From contig NC_068938.1 in assembly GCF_016801865.2 (NCBI RefSeq), forward strand, positions 133,762,416-133,826,415: a stretch of DNA of 64,000 bases. Reading direction: 5' to 3'. This document shows positions 10,853-23,364 of this stretch, in pieces (the first letter of the stretch is position 1; each line of letters starts with the position of its first letter). The DNA is from Culex pipiens pallens (taxonomy: Eukaryota > Arthropoda > Insecta > Diptera > Culicidae). A program made the position numbers and the translations under genes. The notes under the pieces were generated by a model. The model was given only the letters and a program-made list of their open reading frames with translations, had not been told where the DNA came from and ran no database searches.

Positions 10853-12688
10853 ACTACAGCTGAATAGAGTCATTTGTATTTATTTTTTTGTGCATCCCTC
10901 CCTGAAAAAAAATGGGGGCAAAACAAATTATTGATGAAAAAATATTAACTTTTGGAATCATGTACAATAGATTGTAAATTATTTAGGATTTAATATCGTT
11001 AAGTTTTATAATTTCAATCATATAGAGCATTCAGAAATTTACAAAATAGGATTTAGGGATCGCAGAAATTAAAATATATAATGAGTTTATTGATGTTGTT
11101 TGCGCATGCAAAAGGTTCAGATTGTAGATTTGTATCAGTTCAGTTAGATCTAGTACTACAGAATAATTCTAAGCATCTTCAAATGAGTTCTTGGCATTGT
11201 TATAGAATTTCCCGCTAGAACTACCAGCTTTGGTCACAAGAATCTCCTCTAGAAGTGGCAATTGCTCCGCGAGACACAGTACAGAACAGATCAGACAGAA
11301 CAGAACCGTCCTGTTCTGAAATACAGCTCAAGATGTAGAAAGATACAGTTTTCTCGTCTAATTACCGTCCAGTACAGTTCAATAAACCGACAGAAACCAA
11401 GAGCAATAAAGTTTTGATTACAAATAACTGTGCACTAGCTAACCCGCGAGCTTCAGTTCTGTCCAGATCCGATTATGCCACGAACCAAGCACCAGACGCT
11501 CTTATGTGCGTTAACAGATGTTTAGATTATTTTTTAACATTACTGTTACAATATATAAAGCAAATATCACGTTTTGGCAAAAAATGTTTGAATTTTAGCC
11601 AAGGGACAAAAACTTTAAATTATTTTTTTACTAGCCATAACCAATTCCTCCACAATTCATCATTTTGTATCAAAAATCAGCGCCCAAGGAAGGTTTGTCA
11701 ACTGCGTTAACATATGGCACTGAAATAAACGCCTATGTTGACTGTATACGCCCTTCCTACCACACACATACACCCCTAACGCCCTATTGGGGAAAACACC
11801 CCCCATTGAAGAATCCTGGATACGGGCCTGGGTACAGTCATTGACGTCCTAGTTGGCAATCATTGATTAATGACGATTTCCATAACTTTACAAGGAATGG
11901 GATAATCGTTACCAAAAGGAATCAGCATGTGTAGGGCACTATTCTAAACAACTTGTTGAAGGAATTTTGTCAAAATATTGAAAGCGACGCAAAGTTTATA
12001 TCTTTGAACGAAAAATCATGACAATGATGGAAGTCTTCACGTTAACTTAAAATGAAATGAATGACAGAGATACATACACAATACATTACAAGTAACAATG
12101 AAAAAAGGTTCTAAATTTTACGCAGAGCTTAAGTTCAAATATTATTAAACAATCAAGAAATTTTAAAGGGAGATAATAGCTTGTAACTTGGTGTGAAACT
12201 TTCTCATCTGTCATGTTAAACTTTACAGTTGCTTGACAAAAAGTTTAACTACATGTTGCACTTTTAAAAACAATGTAATATTTGAAAAAATCTTTGTTTG
12301 AATACCAGGGTGCCTTTGATAGTCATAGTTTGTTTTGTTAAAAGCAGATTTGAAGTGTTCAAACATTATTTTTACTTCGAACTTACCATCACTTAGGTTG
12401 CTGATATAATTTTTAAGAAAATCGTTTATGTCAATATTTAGTTAACTAAGTTTATAAGCTTTTTAACCTTATACATATAAGTTTTAGGTAAAATTGTTAA
12501 AAATTCAGAACTTTGCCTGAAATTCGTTGAAACTAGTTTTGTTTATTAAATTATAGATTTATATTACATGTTTAACTGAATTCAAAGAACGAATCAAAAG
12601 TCTTCACATTTTATATGAAATTTGTTTTACTGAAAATGCCTTTAAATTAGGAGATTTTTTTAAATTATCTTTCAAAAACAAATAATAT

Positions 12689-13171
12689 TTAAAACAGGAA
12701 CGCCCAACGCATGTCCAACTTACAAGGACGCCCAAGCCTCCCAAAAAAGGTGGAACGGTAACTTCAACTCGATGGTTCTTGGGCATTACTCAACCAATCG
12801 GGACGATTCTTGTATCCAGTGATTTGTTAAGATGCCTAGGTGATCCTAGAACTTTGCAGAACTCAATTTGATCAAATCTGTAATTTCTGCGACTGAAAAC
12901 ATCGTTCCACCTTTTTTTTTAAAACGACTGCCTCCGCGAAATTTTTGGGCGATTTTTTTTTTACAGGCGAAAAATAAGTTGGAACGATGTTTTTGATCGC
13001 AAAAATTACATATTTGATTAAATTAAGTTCTGCAAAGTTCTAGAATAATCTAGACATCCTAACAAATCACTGGAAAGAAGAATCATCTCGATTGGTTGAG
13101 TTATGCCCGAGAACCATTGAGTTGAAGTTACCGTTCCAACTTTTTTGGAGCCTTGGGCGTTGGAATGTTAA
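12689..13171. mobile_element. TTAA-target foldback MITE, first tandem copy
   Basis: TTAA stands at both edges. Arms carry 'acgcccaacgcatgtccaac' and 'gccttgggcgttggaatg', then 'ggaacggtaacttcaactc' against 'gagttgaagttaccgttcc'. The loop region is 'ctgcctccgcgaaatttttg'. TTAA target and termini suggest a piggyBac-type non-autonomous element. A further copy lies at 50831-51309. Confidence 0.7.
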
Positions 13172-13941
13172 CAAGACTTATTATTCATTTTACCATTTCC
13201 TATTAGAAGATTGTCTGAAGAATCCGAAAATGCATTCCGTTTTACGATTCAAAATTATGTTCATTGAGAAAATCATGACACTTTGAGAAGATTAAAATAA
13301 TGCTATTTATCAACATTTTCTTAATTATTGTTAACTAACTTTTTAAACTTTTAAAAATTTCATGAAAAGTTCTTCATGAGGTACTTTGAGCACTTCTCTA
13401 CCACGGTCAGTATGATTCCATACCATTCCGTACGTATTTAATTTGTACTCTTCATTTTGCGGAAAAATCTCAAACCTATCAAAGTCACCCAAATTTACGG
13501 TAATCAGATATGTCTCAAATCATAAACTTAACATCGCACCTCTTTTGCTATTTTTTTTCGATGATTTTTATTTTTCTAGCTGGTTCAATTGTGTTTCTAA
13601 CATGATTGTGTTCAAACATTATTTTTACTTCGAACTTACCATCACTTAGGTTGCTGATATAATTTTTAAGAAAATCGTTTATGTCAATATTTAGTTGACT
13701 AAGTTTATAAGCTTTTTAACCTTATACATATAAGTTTTAGGTAAAATTGTTAAAAATTCAGAACTTTGCCTGAAATTCGTTGAAACTAGTTTTGTTTATT
13801 AAATTATAGATTTATATTACATGTTTAACTGAATTCAAAGAACGAATCAAAAGTCTTCACATTTTATATGAAATTTGTTTTACTGAAAATGCCTTTAAAT
13901 TAGGAGATTTTTTTAAATTATCTTTCAAAAACAAATAATAT

Positions 13942-14424
13942 TTAAAACAGGAACGCCCAACGCATGTCCAACTTACAAGGACGCCCAAGCCTCCCAAAAA
14001 AGGTGGAACGGTAACTTCAACTCGATGGTTCTTGGGCATTACTCAACCAATCGGGACGATTCTTGTATCCAGTGATTTGTTAAGATGCCTAGGTGATCCT
14101 AGAACTTTGCAGAACTCAATTTGATCAAATCTGTAATTTCTGCGACTGAAAACATCGTTCCACCTTTTTTTTTAAAACGACTGCCTCCGCGAAATTTTTG
14201 GGCGATTTTTTTTTTACAGGCGAAAAATAAGTTGGAACGATGTTTTTGATCGCAAAAATTACATATTTGATTAAATTAAGTTCTGCAAAGTTCTAGAATA
14301 ATCTAGACATCCTAACAAATCACTGGAAAGAAGAATCATCTCGATTGGTTGAGTTATGCCCGAGAACCATTGAGTTGAAGTTACCGTTCCAACTTTTTTG
14401 GAGCCTTGGGCGTTGGAATGTTAA
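13942..14424. mobile_element. TTAA-target foldback MITE, second tandem copy
   Basis: This is the same MITE repeated by the 1253-bp duplication, so it is not an independent insertion. Confidence 0.7.
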
Positions 14425-14860
14425 TAAGACTTATTATTCATTTTACCATTTCCTATTAGAAGATTGTCTGAAGAATCCGAAAATGCATTCCGTTTTACGA
14501 TTCAAAATTATGTTCATTGAGAAAATCATGACACTTTGAGAAGATTAAAATAATGCTATTTATCAACATTTTCTTAATTATTGTTAACTAACTTTTTAAA
14601 CTTTTAAAAATTTCATGAAAAGTTCTTCATGAGGTACTTTGAGCACTTCTCTACCACGGTCAGTATGATTCCATACCATTCCGTACGTATTTAATTTGTA
14701 CTCTTCATTTTGCGGAAAAATCTCAAACCTATCAAAGTCACCCAAATTTACGGTAATCAGATATGTCTCAAATCATAAACTTAACATCGCACCTCTTTTG
14801 CTATTTTTTTTCGATGATTTTTATTTTTCTAGCTGGTTCAATTGTGTTTCTAACATGATT

Positions 14861-15820
14861 GACACGGTAATTTTTTTTCCATATGAATATTTCTCTGATT
14901 AGTTTGCAATACGTCGTAACAGCCATCACGATCTCCGACACTTATTTGGTTTTTTTTTCTCTGAGTCAAACCAAATTTTGTTTGTTTTTCAGTAAAGAGT
15001 ATTTTGAAGTTGTGCATTTTTTATTTAGAGCTGATCTAAAAATTGATTTGTTTGTAACTAGCTCTTAGGATCTTTTTAAAACTAACTCAAGATTTTTTTT
15101 TAAATTTAATTCATACGACTTTTTCAAAAACCACTCGTAAGCAATGTTGACAGCTCCTGTCACGGTGACAGCTGACGTTTAAATGAACTAAACCCTTTAG
15201 GTTTTCCAATCGTTTCCCCTTCAATTCCAAAGGGGGAGCCAGTTTGCATTTTTTTGAAGCAAAAATTAAAAATATATGCAGCTAAATTGGTTATAATGAT
15301 GTTAAGACAAAAATAAATCAACATCAGTTTAAATTTTGGGATACTTTGCAATCGGTCCTAACAATCATCTAAATCTCTATCATCAATTTGCATTTTTATC
15401 GTTTAAAAAACATATTTTCGTTGTTTCTGTTAATCATTTGCTTTTTAAAACTTAGATTTCTTTCAAATAATTACAGTAAAGAAATTCAATTCAAAATATT
15501 AAATTAAAAATTATCAATTAATTTCAATGAAATATCGAAATAAATTGATAAACTAAACTGGCAACACCTTGTTATACATGTGTTGGTGATAGCCTTGAAC
15601 CGACGGCAAAGTAGGTCCAAAAACTGATCCAACGCGGCTGATTTGAAAAAAATATTTTGATTTGTGTTTTTTTCGATAATAGAATAGTTATTTCAATAGT
15701 TTAGTGACGGGAAACAAGAAAGAATAAATAAACAAATTGTTTGGTGTCAGTGCAAAACAGAAAAAATCATCAAGGTGTCGCGAGCCAAATCTGATAAGCA
15801 ACGAGGCTGGAATTTTTGGA
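14861..15820. other. Unclassified AT-rich stretch
   Basis: No gene or recognised repeat is seen apart from the right part of the 10-kb composite (phrases such as 'taggtccaaaa' near 15610). Short ORFs here are AT-rich and unremarkable. Confidence 0.35.
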
Positions 15821-16082
15821 CCTAATCTATGTGCTAGGAAAATGGTAGGAAATACGAATGGCATTGGAAAAAGTGGCTGAAAAAGCGGAAATAATCAAAA
15901 ATGTTAACATTTTTGGAAGAGGTAAGCTAGAAAACGATCCTGCTTACACTTTCTGTTGGTTGGATTCAGTGAATTCGTACTTTAAATGCCTAAACTACCT
16001 CGATTAATAAAAATAGGTCCAAAATAGGTACTAGGTCCAAAATAGGGTCATATACCCTATTATTTTCCTGCAATGATTAGTG

Positions 16083-18730
16083 AGTTCAAATTGTGCAGTA
16101 GTAATGCGCGGCTGATGACAGACATTATTTGTGAAAAGATAGAAAAAATTGTAATGCAATTTTTTTGGTACAATTATTTATATAAGTCCTTCTTATATTG
16201 TATTAAAATTTAAAATGATTTTTAAGTTTAAAAAGTATAATTACTGTGAAAAAGTCCTTTCAATATCATCGTTGATCAAAAGGCACGCTTACGGTTTAAC
16301 TTCTCTGGATAATCATTGTGCAATAATACAAGTATTTATTACTGAAATGACTGTGCATGAGTGTTTTGGTGTGAGGCATCGAAAAGCCAATACATTAACA
16401 GAAAGAAAAGAAGATTGGAAGGCGCGTTGACGGTTGAGTTCGTTAGAAACATTCATTTCATAATAACAGTTATTCAGAGTCCAAGTTTCACTTAAAAACA
16501 TCTTTATGAAAATTCTATCACCTAAATAAATTTGTGTGATTTTTTTAAAGTAAAACATAAAAAGATATAATATTTGTATTGGCATTTGAGGAATCACGCA
16601 TCCAATTTCTCCTATTAAGGGTCGTGATGTTCATAGTGTGTTGTTTTCCTTTGATGACACGCATGAATGCGAGAAAGCGTTTATGTACGCGTTGAGTAAT
16701 ACGAATTTGTTTCGAGTGGAATATTTGCACAAAATTCTATTATTATTTTGCAAATTCAATTTAGCTTCAAAGGTCATGTCTTCAGTGTTTTTTTTTTCAA
16801 AAGGTTCTATAAGCTGCGAGATTTCATATGTTTACAGGAACTTTTGAAATAAATCTCTGGATGTGTATTTGCTTTAAGCTATTTTTTACTGATATAATGC
16901 TGAAACAACTTTACAATGTACGGACGAAACTGAACATTGCACGTAAAACAAGTGTCGTAAAGAATAATTCCATCTGAATATCCACTTGACTAACCAAATC
17001 CAGCATCCACTCGACCAAGATCTGTAAAGTGCCCAAAGTGTTGAGCCAACCGATGACAATCCCCGGGCACCTCGAGCATAAAAAAAACGAAATTACTACT
17101 CCAGTTATAGCTGGAAAATTCCAGTTCCACATGGGTACCGTATTATTTCTTCCAGTCGACTCGGAAATGGAGATCTATTTGCATCTCTCGCTTCTCTCTC
17201 TCTCTGGTACAATAGTTGCAGCAATATGCAAATTGTATTTGCCCAAAAGCAGCTTTTCGAGTGTCCAACACCGGTGGTGGTGGTCCGATTTAGGGGCTTC
17301 ATTTTTCGAGTGGGGACTCCAAATCCAATCTACTCGAATTCAATCTAGAGACACTCACTCAACTTGTTGTCCGTGCATCAGGAAAGGTGCTAGGATCTGC
17401 AGAAGATTATTCCCCTCATCCATCGAACCTTTTCCCCTTGGCATCTACTTTCCTTACAACTAAATTTATGCACCAGGGAACACCGTTCAGGGAAACCCTG
17501 GAGTTTGATTCTCTGGAAAGTCGAGATCTTCAGATTTTTTTAGAAAACTTCTTTAAAAATTACGATTATTATAAGTAGAAATTCCGCCTATTCAAAAACA
17601 TGGTAGAATTTTTGTTGTTTTCCCAAGATTTAGTGCCTTTCGAGAGAACTCTTGTTAAACTTCCACTTGGCTGTTGCGGGGACTCCGATGATGCAAATCT
17701 AATCAAGTTGGTGCTCAATGTATGCAAGGTTCTATTCAGTGTGAAATATTTATCAATCAATTTCGTCTTCGGCTTCGGGCCCCATCATCATCGTCAACCA
17801 GGCACAACTTTCAGGTCAGTAGTGTGGCACCACCGACCAAAGACTCTCACAGATGAATCCTATTTCAAGCACCATTTAGAGGTTAGTTATGGTTATCCGA
17901 CTTTCCGAACCAGGAATCGACGACGACGACGAGTAGACCACTCTAAATTCAAACCAGCATCAGATCTCTCTACTTCAGTTCGATTGACGACGACGACGAC
18001 GGTGACCGTCAATCTCGTTTTTGTGGGCCCTTTGCTTGAAATGTCGTTCCCTTCACACACACAAAGTCAGTGGTGGTGGTGGCCACGAGAGTTATGGAAA
18101 TCATGTCTATAAATATTGTATGAGTAGTGATAAGGGAGAACGAACGGAGAAAAGTCTATTCCCATTTTTGCCCAACACAAGAGCTGATGATCCGAAAGAT
18201 CTGGCTTTTCAATTTTCTAGCTGAAGATGAACACGATTGTACAGCTGCTGGCAAATCGAATGCAAATCGGATCAATACGTTTGAAACAGTTATTTAGAAC
18301 TGATTTCTACATAATTTAGTTTGAAATTGAGTTTGAACCAATGAAATTCATTGATTGATATAAAAAAATGTTACTAAAACAGTTGCAACGAACTGAAAAC
18401 TATCGTAAATACACTTTTTCGTTTAAATTTTGAGTACATTTTGCAATATTATTATTTATGTTATATTTTTTTGCAAACGTATGTAAAAAAAGGACGACTT
18501 AATACAGTCATCAGAAGCAAAAAACATCATAATTTGGAAATGCCTATTCTTCAAACTAATGTAATTGTAGAGATTTTATTAATCTTCTCATTAAAATCTG
18601 ATAAGTAATTATGTACGTTTTCTCAAATCGACTTGTCTTTGTTTGATTTTTTTTTTGTTAAATTTGAATGAAACTCTATTCATGTCAAAAGAAGTCATTC
18701 TCTATCGAGAAATTAAAAGTGAGAGCGTGT
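16083..18730. other. Lower-repeat island, no recognised coding sequence
   Basis: This interval has few matches to the families in the window and is richer in GC between about 17000 and 18230. That part contains (CGA)n-like stretches at 17920-17935 and 17989-18001. Two ORFs (17029-17463 and 17600-18112, plus strand) reach 144 and 170 codons but show no family motif; the second contains low-complexity Arg, His and Thr runs read from trinucleotide repeats. It could be an untranslated exon or regulatory DNA of a gene outside the window. That is inference. Confidence 0.4.
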
Positions 18731-18734
18731 GCGT

Positions 18735-18806
18735 GCAACATGGAGTTAAACTTTTCGAAATGCGATGATTCACATCAACTTCACAGATAGTTTAACTCCA
18801 TGTTGC
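18735..18806. repeat. Perfect 18-bp hairpin with 36-nt loop
   Basis: 'gcaacatggagttaaact' (18735-18752) is the exact reverse complement of 'agtttaactccatgttgc' (18789-18806). A diverged 'agtttaactacatgttgc' occurs near 12247-12264, so this may be a remnant of a small MITE rather than an RNA gene. Confidence 0.6.
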
Positions 18807-18837
18807 AGATTTGACATCTCGATACAATTTTGTAGCC

Positions 18838-19080
18838 TGGTCATACAAAATTAGCATGTGAATATTCGAAAATCTGTATCTTTATTAGGTTAGAGATTTT
18901 CTGATCGATTTGGTGTCTTCGGCAAAGTTATAGGTTATGATTTGGGCTTTTGAGAAAAAATCATGTACGCGGAAAAAATCATGATTTTTTATTTTTCCCA
19001 AAAAAGTATTTTAATTTTTCATTTAAAAAAAATGTTTAAAGTGACTAAAAAGGGCAAACAACCTATTTTGGAATACTGTT
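18838..19080 (-). repeat. Diverged arm of the GAGCARTTCTC palindromic family
   Basis: The phrases 'gatcgatttggtgtcttcgg' and 'caaagttataggt', preceded by 'aaaatctgtatctt', follow the arm order of the 40970-42891 element. Termini are missing. Confidence 0.5.
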
Positions 19081-19528
19081 TATAGAAACTTGCTTGCTCA
19101 CTTCCTATTTTTAGATTCCTTTACCGATCTTTCGTGCGCGAGAGAGAAGAGCCATGCTCCCTTCGGATTTTTTCTCTTGATGAACGTCCAATGATTTTCT
19201 TTTGATGATGATTATTCCATCGCTATTGTTCCGATTTCAGTTGAAAACGCGTTTTATGAGCTGTAATTGAACATCAAAGTGCTGATATGGTAACATTAGA
19301 GGCACGCTGAAACGAGATGCAGGAGATAAAATATGTTCAAACTAAACTTCAAAAATCATATTCAGGAGTAATGTAAATTTGCAATTATCGTTGCCTCTTA
19401 TTTTTTTTTGATAGAGCAAACTGTCTTAAAGTTAGGGCATTTTTCGAAAAGTATTTATTTAAAAAATACGTTATACAAAATGTTTTTTTGTTGAGTGAAA
19501 AAATGTTTTTTTTCACAGTTTCATCTTA

Positions 19529-20499
19529 TTGGCCCTCATTTTTGTATTCGCGATATCTCGGAAACTATTGGTTCGGTTTTCAATGTTAAAAAAGTAAAAA
19601 TTCTGTGTAAATTTCTGCTCTTTGTTTAAGGGGTTACATACATGTAAATCGGCAAAAAATTCAGAGGTTGTTTGAGCACACACTTAAACATTTTCAATTT
19701 GTTTTCATGGCATTAAAATATACATTTTCATCTATTAACAAAACAAATTTGAAGACATTTGGTAGTACCATTGCCGAGATATAGCTATTTAAAGTTAGCA
19801 GTTTCAAATAACGGGTGCCATTATATCTCAACACTGTTTTAACCAAATTGGCTCAAAATTTTGGTGAAGACTCGTTAAACCGGTCCCGTTTGCATGACGA
19901 AGGCCGATTTTCAAAAAGTTCATTTGAAGAAAAGATAAAAATAATTTTAAGTATTTCATATAAAAAAAACGCCAGATTTTGATTTTTGTATTTTTTTTAA
20001 ATACAAAATTTTAAAATCGAGCTTCGTCATGCACACGGGTTATGTCTTCACCCAAAATTTCAACCAATTTGGTCCATTCCATCTCGAGATATCGTGGCAC
20101 CCGTAAATCAACTCGGTGCTCAGAGAAAAACGCTTACAAAGTTTGACAGTTCGCTTTGCGCCTAGCAAAATTTTGAGCTTAAATCGTCTCTTACTCTGTT
20201 TAATCATGAAATATCTTCATGAAACTTTGAGGAGTTATTGAATATTATCTTTTGAGCGGATTTAATTAATTTTCTGCATAATGATTTTTTTTTTGATTTT
20301 CTACATGTATGTAACTCCTTAAATAACGTCAACATTTTAGAATCAAGAGTTACCTTTTAAAAAAGCTAAGAAGCTTGTCGGGAATTTTCAACTGTCTGTT
20401 TTAATTTAATTTTTTTAAAGAAAATTTTGCGAAACAATATTAACAATAAAAATTAACCAAACAGTTTCCGAGATATCGCGAGCTGAAAATGAGGGCTAA
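19529..20499. mobile_element. TA-target inverted-repeat element, 971 bp
   Basis: The left end 'ttggccctcatttttgtatt' and right end 'ctgaaaatgagggctaa' are inverted, followed inward by 'cgcgatatctcggaaact' against 'agtttccgagatatcgcg'. TA flanks both sides. Deeper blocks ('ggggttacatacatgtaa' and 'ctacatgtatgtaactcctt') also pair. No transposase is seen. Confidence 0.7.
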
Positions 20500-20694
20500 T
20501 ACACAGCAAACATTGTTTAAATTTGGAAGGTGGACCTCTTTTATGATGTAATATAACCTCAATTAAGACTGAAAAAGGGGCATTACATCAAACAATGGTA
20601 AATTTGCATATTTTTAGAGGTCAAATTACACATTTTTTCTGACATTAAAGATGTACTCATTCCCAGATATTACTATGATTTATTTTACTGTGTA
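20500..20694. mobile_element. MITE with TACACAG termini
   Basis: It starts 'tacacagcaaac' and ends 'tattttactgtgta', about 195 bp. It abuts the preceding element so closely that the TA at 20500-20501 belongs to both boundaries. It is the intact reference for the fragmented copy at 3385-5620. Confidence 0.7.
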
Positions 20695-21599
20695 GATAAC
20701 ACTGGGAAAAACTACCTTTTGTTGTAAAATTTAATTTTTAAGACGCTTTACTTCAGCAACATCAGTGCGATCAACAAAAAAATTAAAAAAGTTAAAAAAA
20801 TGTTTTTTTTTGAAATTTTCACAGCAATTCATTTTTTTGCAGGGTACCAGCGTTTCCTTCATATAGTATTTTTAAACTGCAAGAAAATTTTCATTTTTTG
20901 AAAACAAATAATTAAACATGAATATAACAAAAAAAAAGTTCATTTTAGCAAAAAAGAAAAAAAGAAGGCATTTTTGATTGCAAATTTGATTTTCAGCTAT
21001 ATAAGGGTTTTGAAGCTTTGTTTAAAAATATTTAAAAAAAATCCAAAACCAATACAGTCTAGACTCGATTATCCGAAGGTCTTAGCTAAATTTTACTTCG
21101 GATAACCGAATCACGATTTTTTTTACATTGACTTATTTTTGATTGTCGAGCCTAAACTACTCTAAAGAGATTTAGAATTTTTTAATCCAAGATGGCGGTG
21201 ATGAAATATTGAAAAAATGCATGTTTCAATTTTACAGGCAATCAACCATTTAAATTTGACTAAAATGGGGCCACAGACCTTGATTTTGATGTTTAAAGTA
21301 GGAAAATAAAAACTGCGAAAATAGTAGTTTATGCAACAAGTTGCTGAAAAAACAATTTTTGGAACGAGTTCCATACAACATTTTTTGCAATTACAAAAAC
21401 ACCCTTTGAATGGAATTGTAAGTGAAATGTCCACGTATTTAGTCAATTCACCGTTTAAATCAAAACAATGTTAAAAAACTAACTTAATCCACCTATGTGG
21501 TTGATGCCTTCCTCACTTTTTACCAACAATGGGTAATATGAGTGGTTTGGACACATATTTCAGCTATTTTTTTGAATCCAGAAAAAAACGTACACACAT

Positions 21600-23035
21600 A
21601 TAACTTAAGTAATCATAACTCGAGACAAGGTTGCCAGATCTTCAATGTTTTGGACTCGTTGGAAAGGTTTTTCGATTACCTAACCAACGATGGGTCGGAT
21701 GATGGATCCGGACATAGTTTACATACATTTAAGTGAGATCCGGCTTCCAAAAAGTACATAAATATTACTTAAGTGGCCATATCTCGAGACAGGGTTGCCA
21801 GATCTTCAGTGTTTTGGATTCGTTGGAAAGGTTTTTCGATTACCTAACCAACGATGGGTCGGATGGTGGATCCGGACATAGTTTACATACATTTAAGTGG
21901 GATCCGGCTTCAAAAAAGTGCATCAATATCACTTAAGTGGACATATCTCGAGACAGGGTTGCCAGATCTTCAGTGTTTTGGATTCGTTGGAAAGGTTTTT
22001 CGATTACATAACCAACGATGGGTTGGATGGTGGATCCGGACATAGTTTACATAAATTTAGGTGGGATCTGGCTTCAAAAAAGTGCATCAATATCACTTAA
22101 GAGGACATATCTCGAGACAGGGTTGCCAGATCTTAAATGTTGTGGACTCGTTGGAAAGGATTTTTGATTACCTAACCAAGGATGGGTCGGATGGTGGATC
22201 CGGACATAGTTTACATACATTTAAGTTAGATCCGGCTTCCAAAAAGTACATAAATATTACTTAAGTGGACATATCTCGAGACAGGGTTGCCAGATCTTCA
22301 ATGTTTTGGACTCGTTGGAAAGGTTTTTCGATTACCTAACCAACGATTGGTCAGATGATGGATCCGGACATCGTTTACATACATTTAAGTGGGATCCGGC
22401 TTCAAAAAAGTGCATCAATATCACTTAAGTGGACATATCTCGAGACAGGGTTGCCAGATCTTCAGTGTTTTGGATTCGTTGGAAAGGTTTTTCGATTACC
22501 TAACCAACGATGGGTCGGATGGTGGATCCGGACATAGTTTACATACATTTAAGTGAGATCCGGCTTCCAAAAAGTACATAAATATCACTTAAGTGGCCAT
22601 ATCTCGAGACAGGGTTGCCAGATCTTCAATGTTTTGGACTCGTTGGAAAGGTTTTTCGATAACCTAACCAACGATGGGTCGGATGGTGGATCCAGACATA
22701 GTTTACATGCATTTAAGTGAGATCCGGCTTCCAAAAGGTGCATCAATATCACTTAAGTGGCCATATCTCGAGACAGGGTTGCCAGATCTTCAGTGTTTTG
22801 GATTCGTTGGAAAGGTTTTTTGATTACCTAACCAACGATGGGTCGGATGGTGGATCCGGACATAGTTTACATACATTTAAGTGGGATCCGGCTTCAAAAA
22901 AGTGCATCAATATCACTTAAGAGGACATATCTCGAGACAGGGTTGCCAGATCTTAAATGTTTTGGACTCGTTGGAAAGGTCTTTTGATTACCTAACTAAC
23001 GATGGGTTAGATGATGGATCCGGACATAGTTTTCA
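21600..23035 (-). repeat. 164-bp tandem satellite, about nine units
   Basis: Repeat landmarks such as 'ggatccggacatagtttaca' and 'cgagacagggttgccagatc' recur every 164 bp (for example 21733, 21897, 22061). Variation in 'cttccaaaaagtacataaat' versus 'cttcaaaaaagtgcatcaat' partly alternates between units. Confidence 0.95.
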
Positions 23036-23216
23036 TGCATATAAGTGAGATCCGGATAAATGTGAAAACACATTTTTATATATAACTTTTGAACTACTTC
23101 TCGAAACTTCAAACAATTCAATAGCGATGTATGGGACCCTAAACCAAGTCGAATGCAACCGGTTTGATCAAAATCGGTCCAGCCAGTGCTGAGAAAACTT
23201 GGCAAGAATTTTGAAC

Positions 23217-23364
<148 letters not shown>

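Larger units (their letters stand above)
6591..11830. mobile_element. Large hAT-like element carrying a satellite array
   Basis: The ends are 'cagggccgtatctaaggggg' (left) and 'gaatcctggatacgggcctg' (right). They are imperfect inverted repeats starting with CAG and are flanked by the exact 8-bp duplication 'ggtacagt' (6583-6590 and 11831-11838). This is diagnostic of an hAT-type insertion, here 5240 bp long. No hAT transposase reading frame is visible. The interior is occupied by a minisatellite (6725-9240), a SINE (9668-9892), a palindromic MITE (10679-10852) and AT-rich filler with only short random ORFs. Subterminal sequence at both ends repeats 'cacccctaacgcc', and the minisatellite unit contains 'tacgccctcat', so the array may have grown from subterminal sequence. 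Confidence 0.8.
12300..14860. repeat. Degraded CCGTAAACC TA-target element with tandem duplication
   Basis: Sequence from 12304 ('ccagggtgcctttgatagtc') through 13506 follows the order of the element at 40476-43552, including 'tgccttt/ctgaa' blocks, 'ccgaaaatgcattccgtttt' and the degraded terminus 'cctatcaaagtcaccc'. A TTAA-target MITE is inserted in it, and the whole unit is then duplicated in tandem. Confidence 0.65.
12355..14860 (+). repeat. 1253-bp direct tandem duplication
   Basis: Positions 12355-13607 and 13608-14860 are nearly identical over their full length. Differences noticed are ttagttaac versus ttagttgac (about 12442/13695) and gttaacaag versus gttaataag (about 13168/14421). 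Every ORF and motif recurs with an offset of exactly 1253. It is either a very recent duplication or an assembly artefact from allelic copies. Confidence 0.95.
5824..16059. mobile_element. Inverted-end pair enclosing a 10-kb nested composite
   Basis: The left end reads 'tagggtatatggccctattt' and the right end is its near complement, 'aaatagggtcatataccct' plus a. The phrase 'attttggaccta' or its complement recurs just inside both ends. The 11-mer 'aatgattagtg' lies outside both (5811-5821 and 16072-16082), 13 bp away on the right, so it may be a target duplication with a damaged left end. Without the nested hAT element and the extra tandem copy the element would be under 4 kb. No transposase is recognised. 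Confidence 0.5.

Noticed and set aside
17600..18112. 170-codon plus-strand ORF
   Set aside because: Low-complexity runs from trinucleotide repeats, no domain, and an equally open opposite context. Not supported as a gene.
21542..22920. A ladder of 60-67 codon ORFs with nearly the same protein
   Set aside because: They are the 164-bp satellite unit in one frame, each closed by a stop. The periodicity is that of the DNA repeat.
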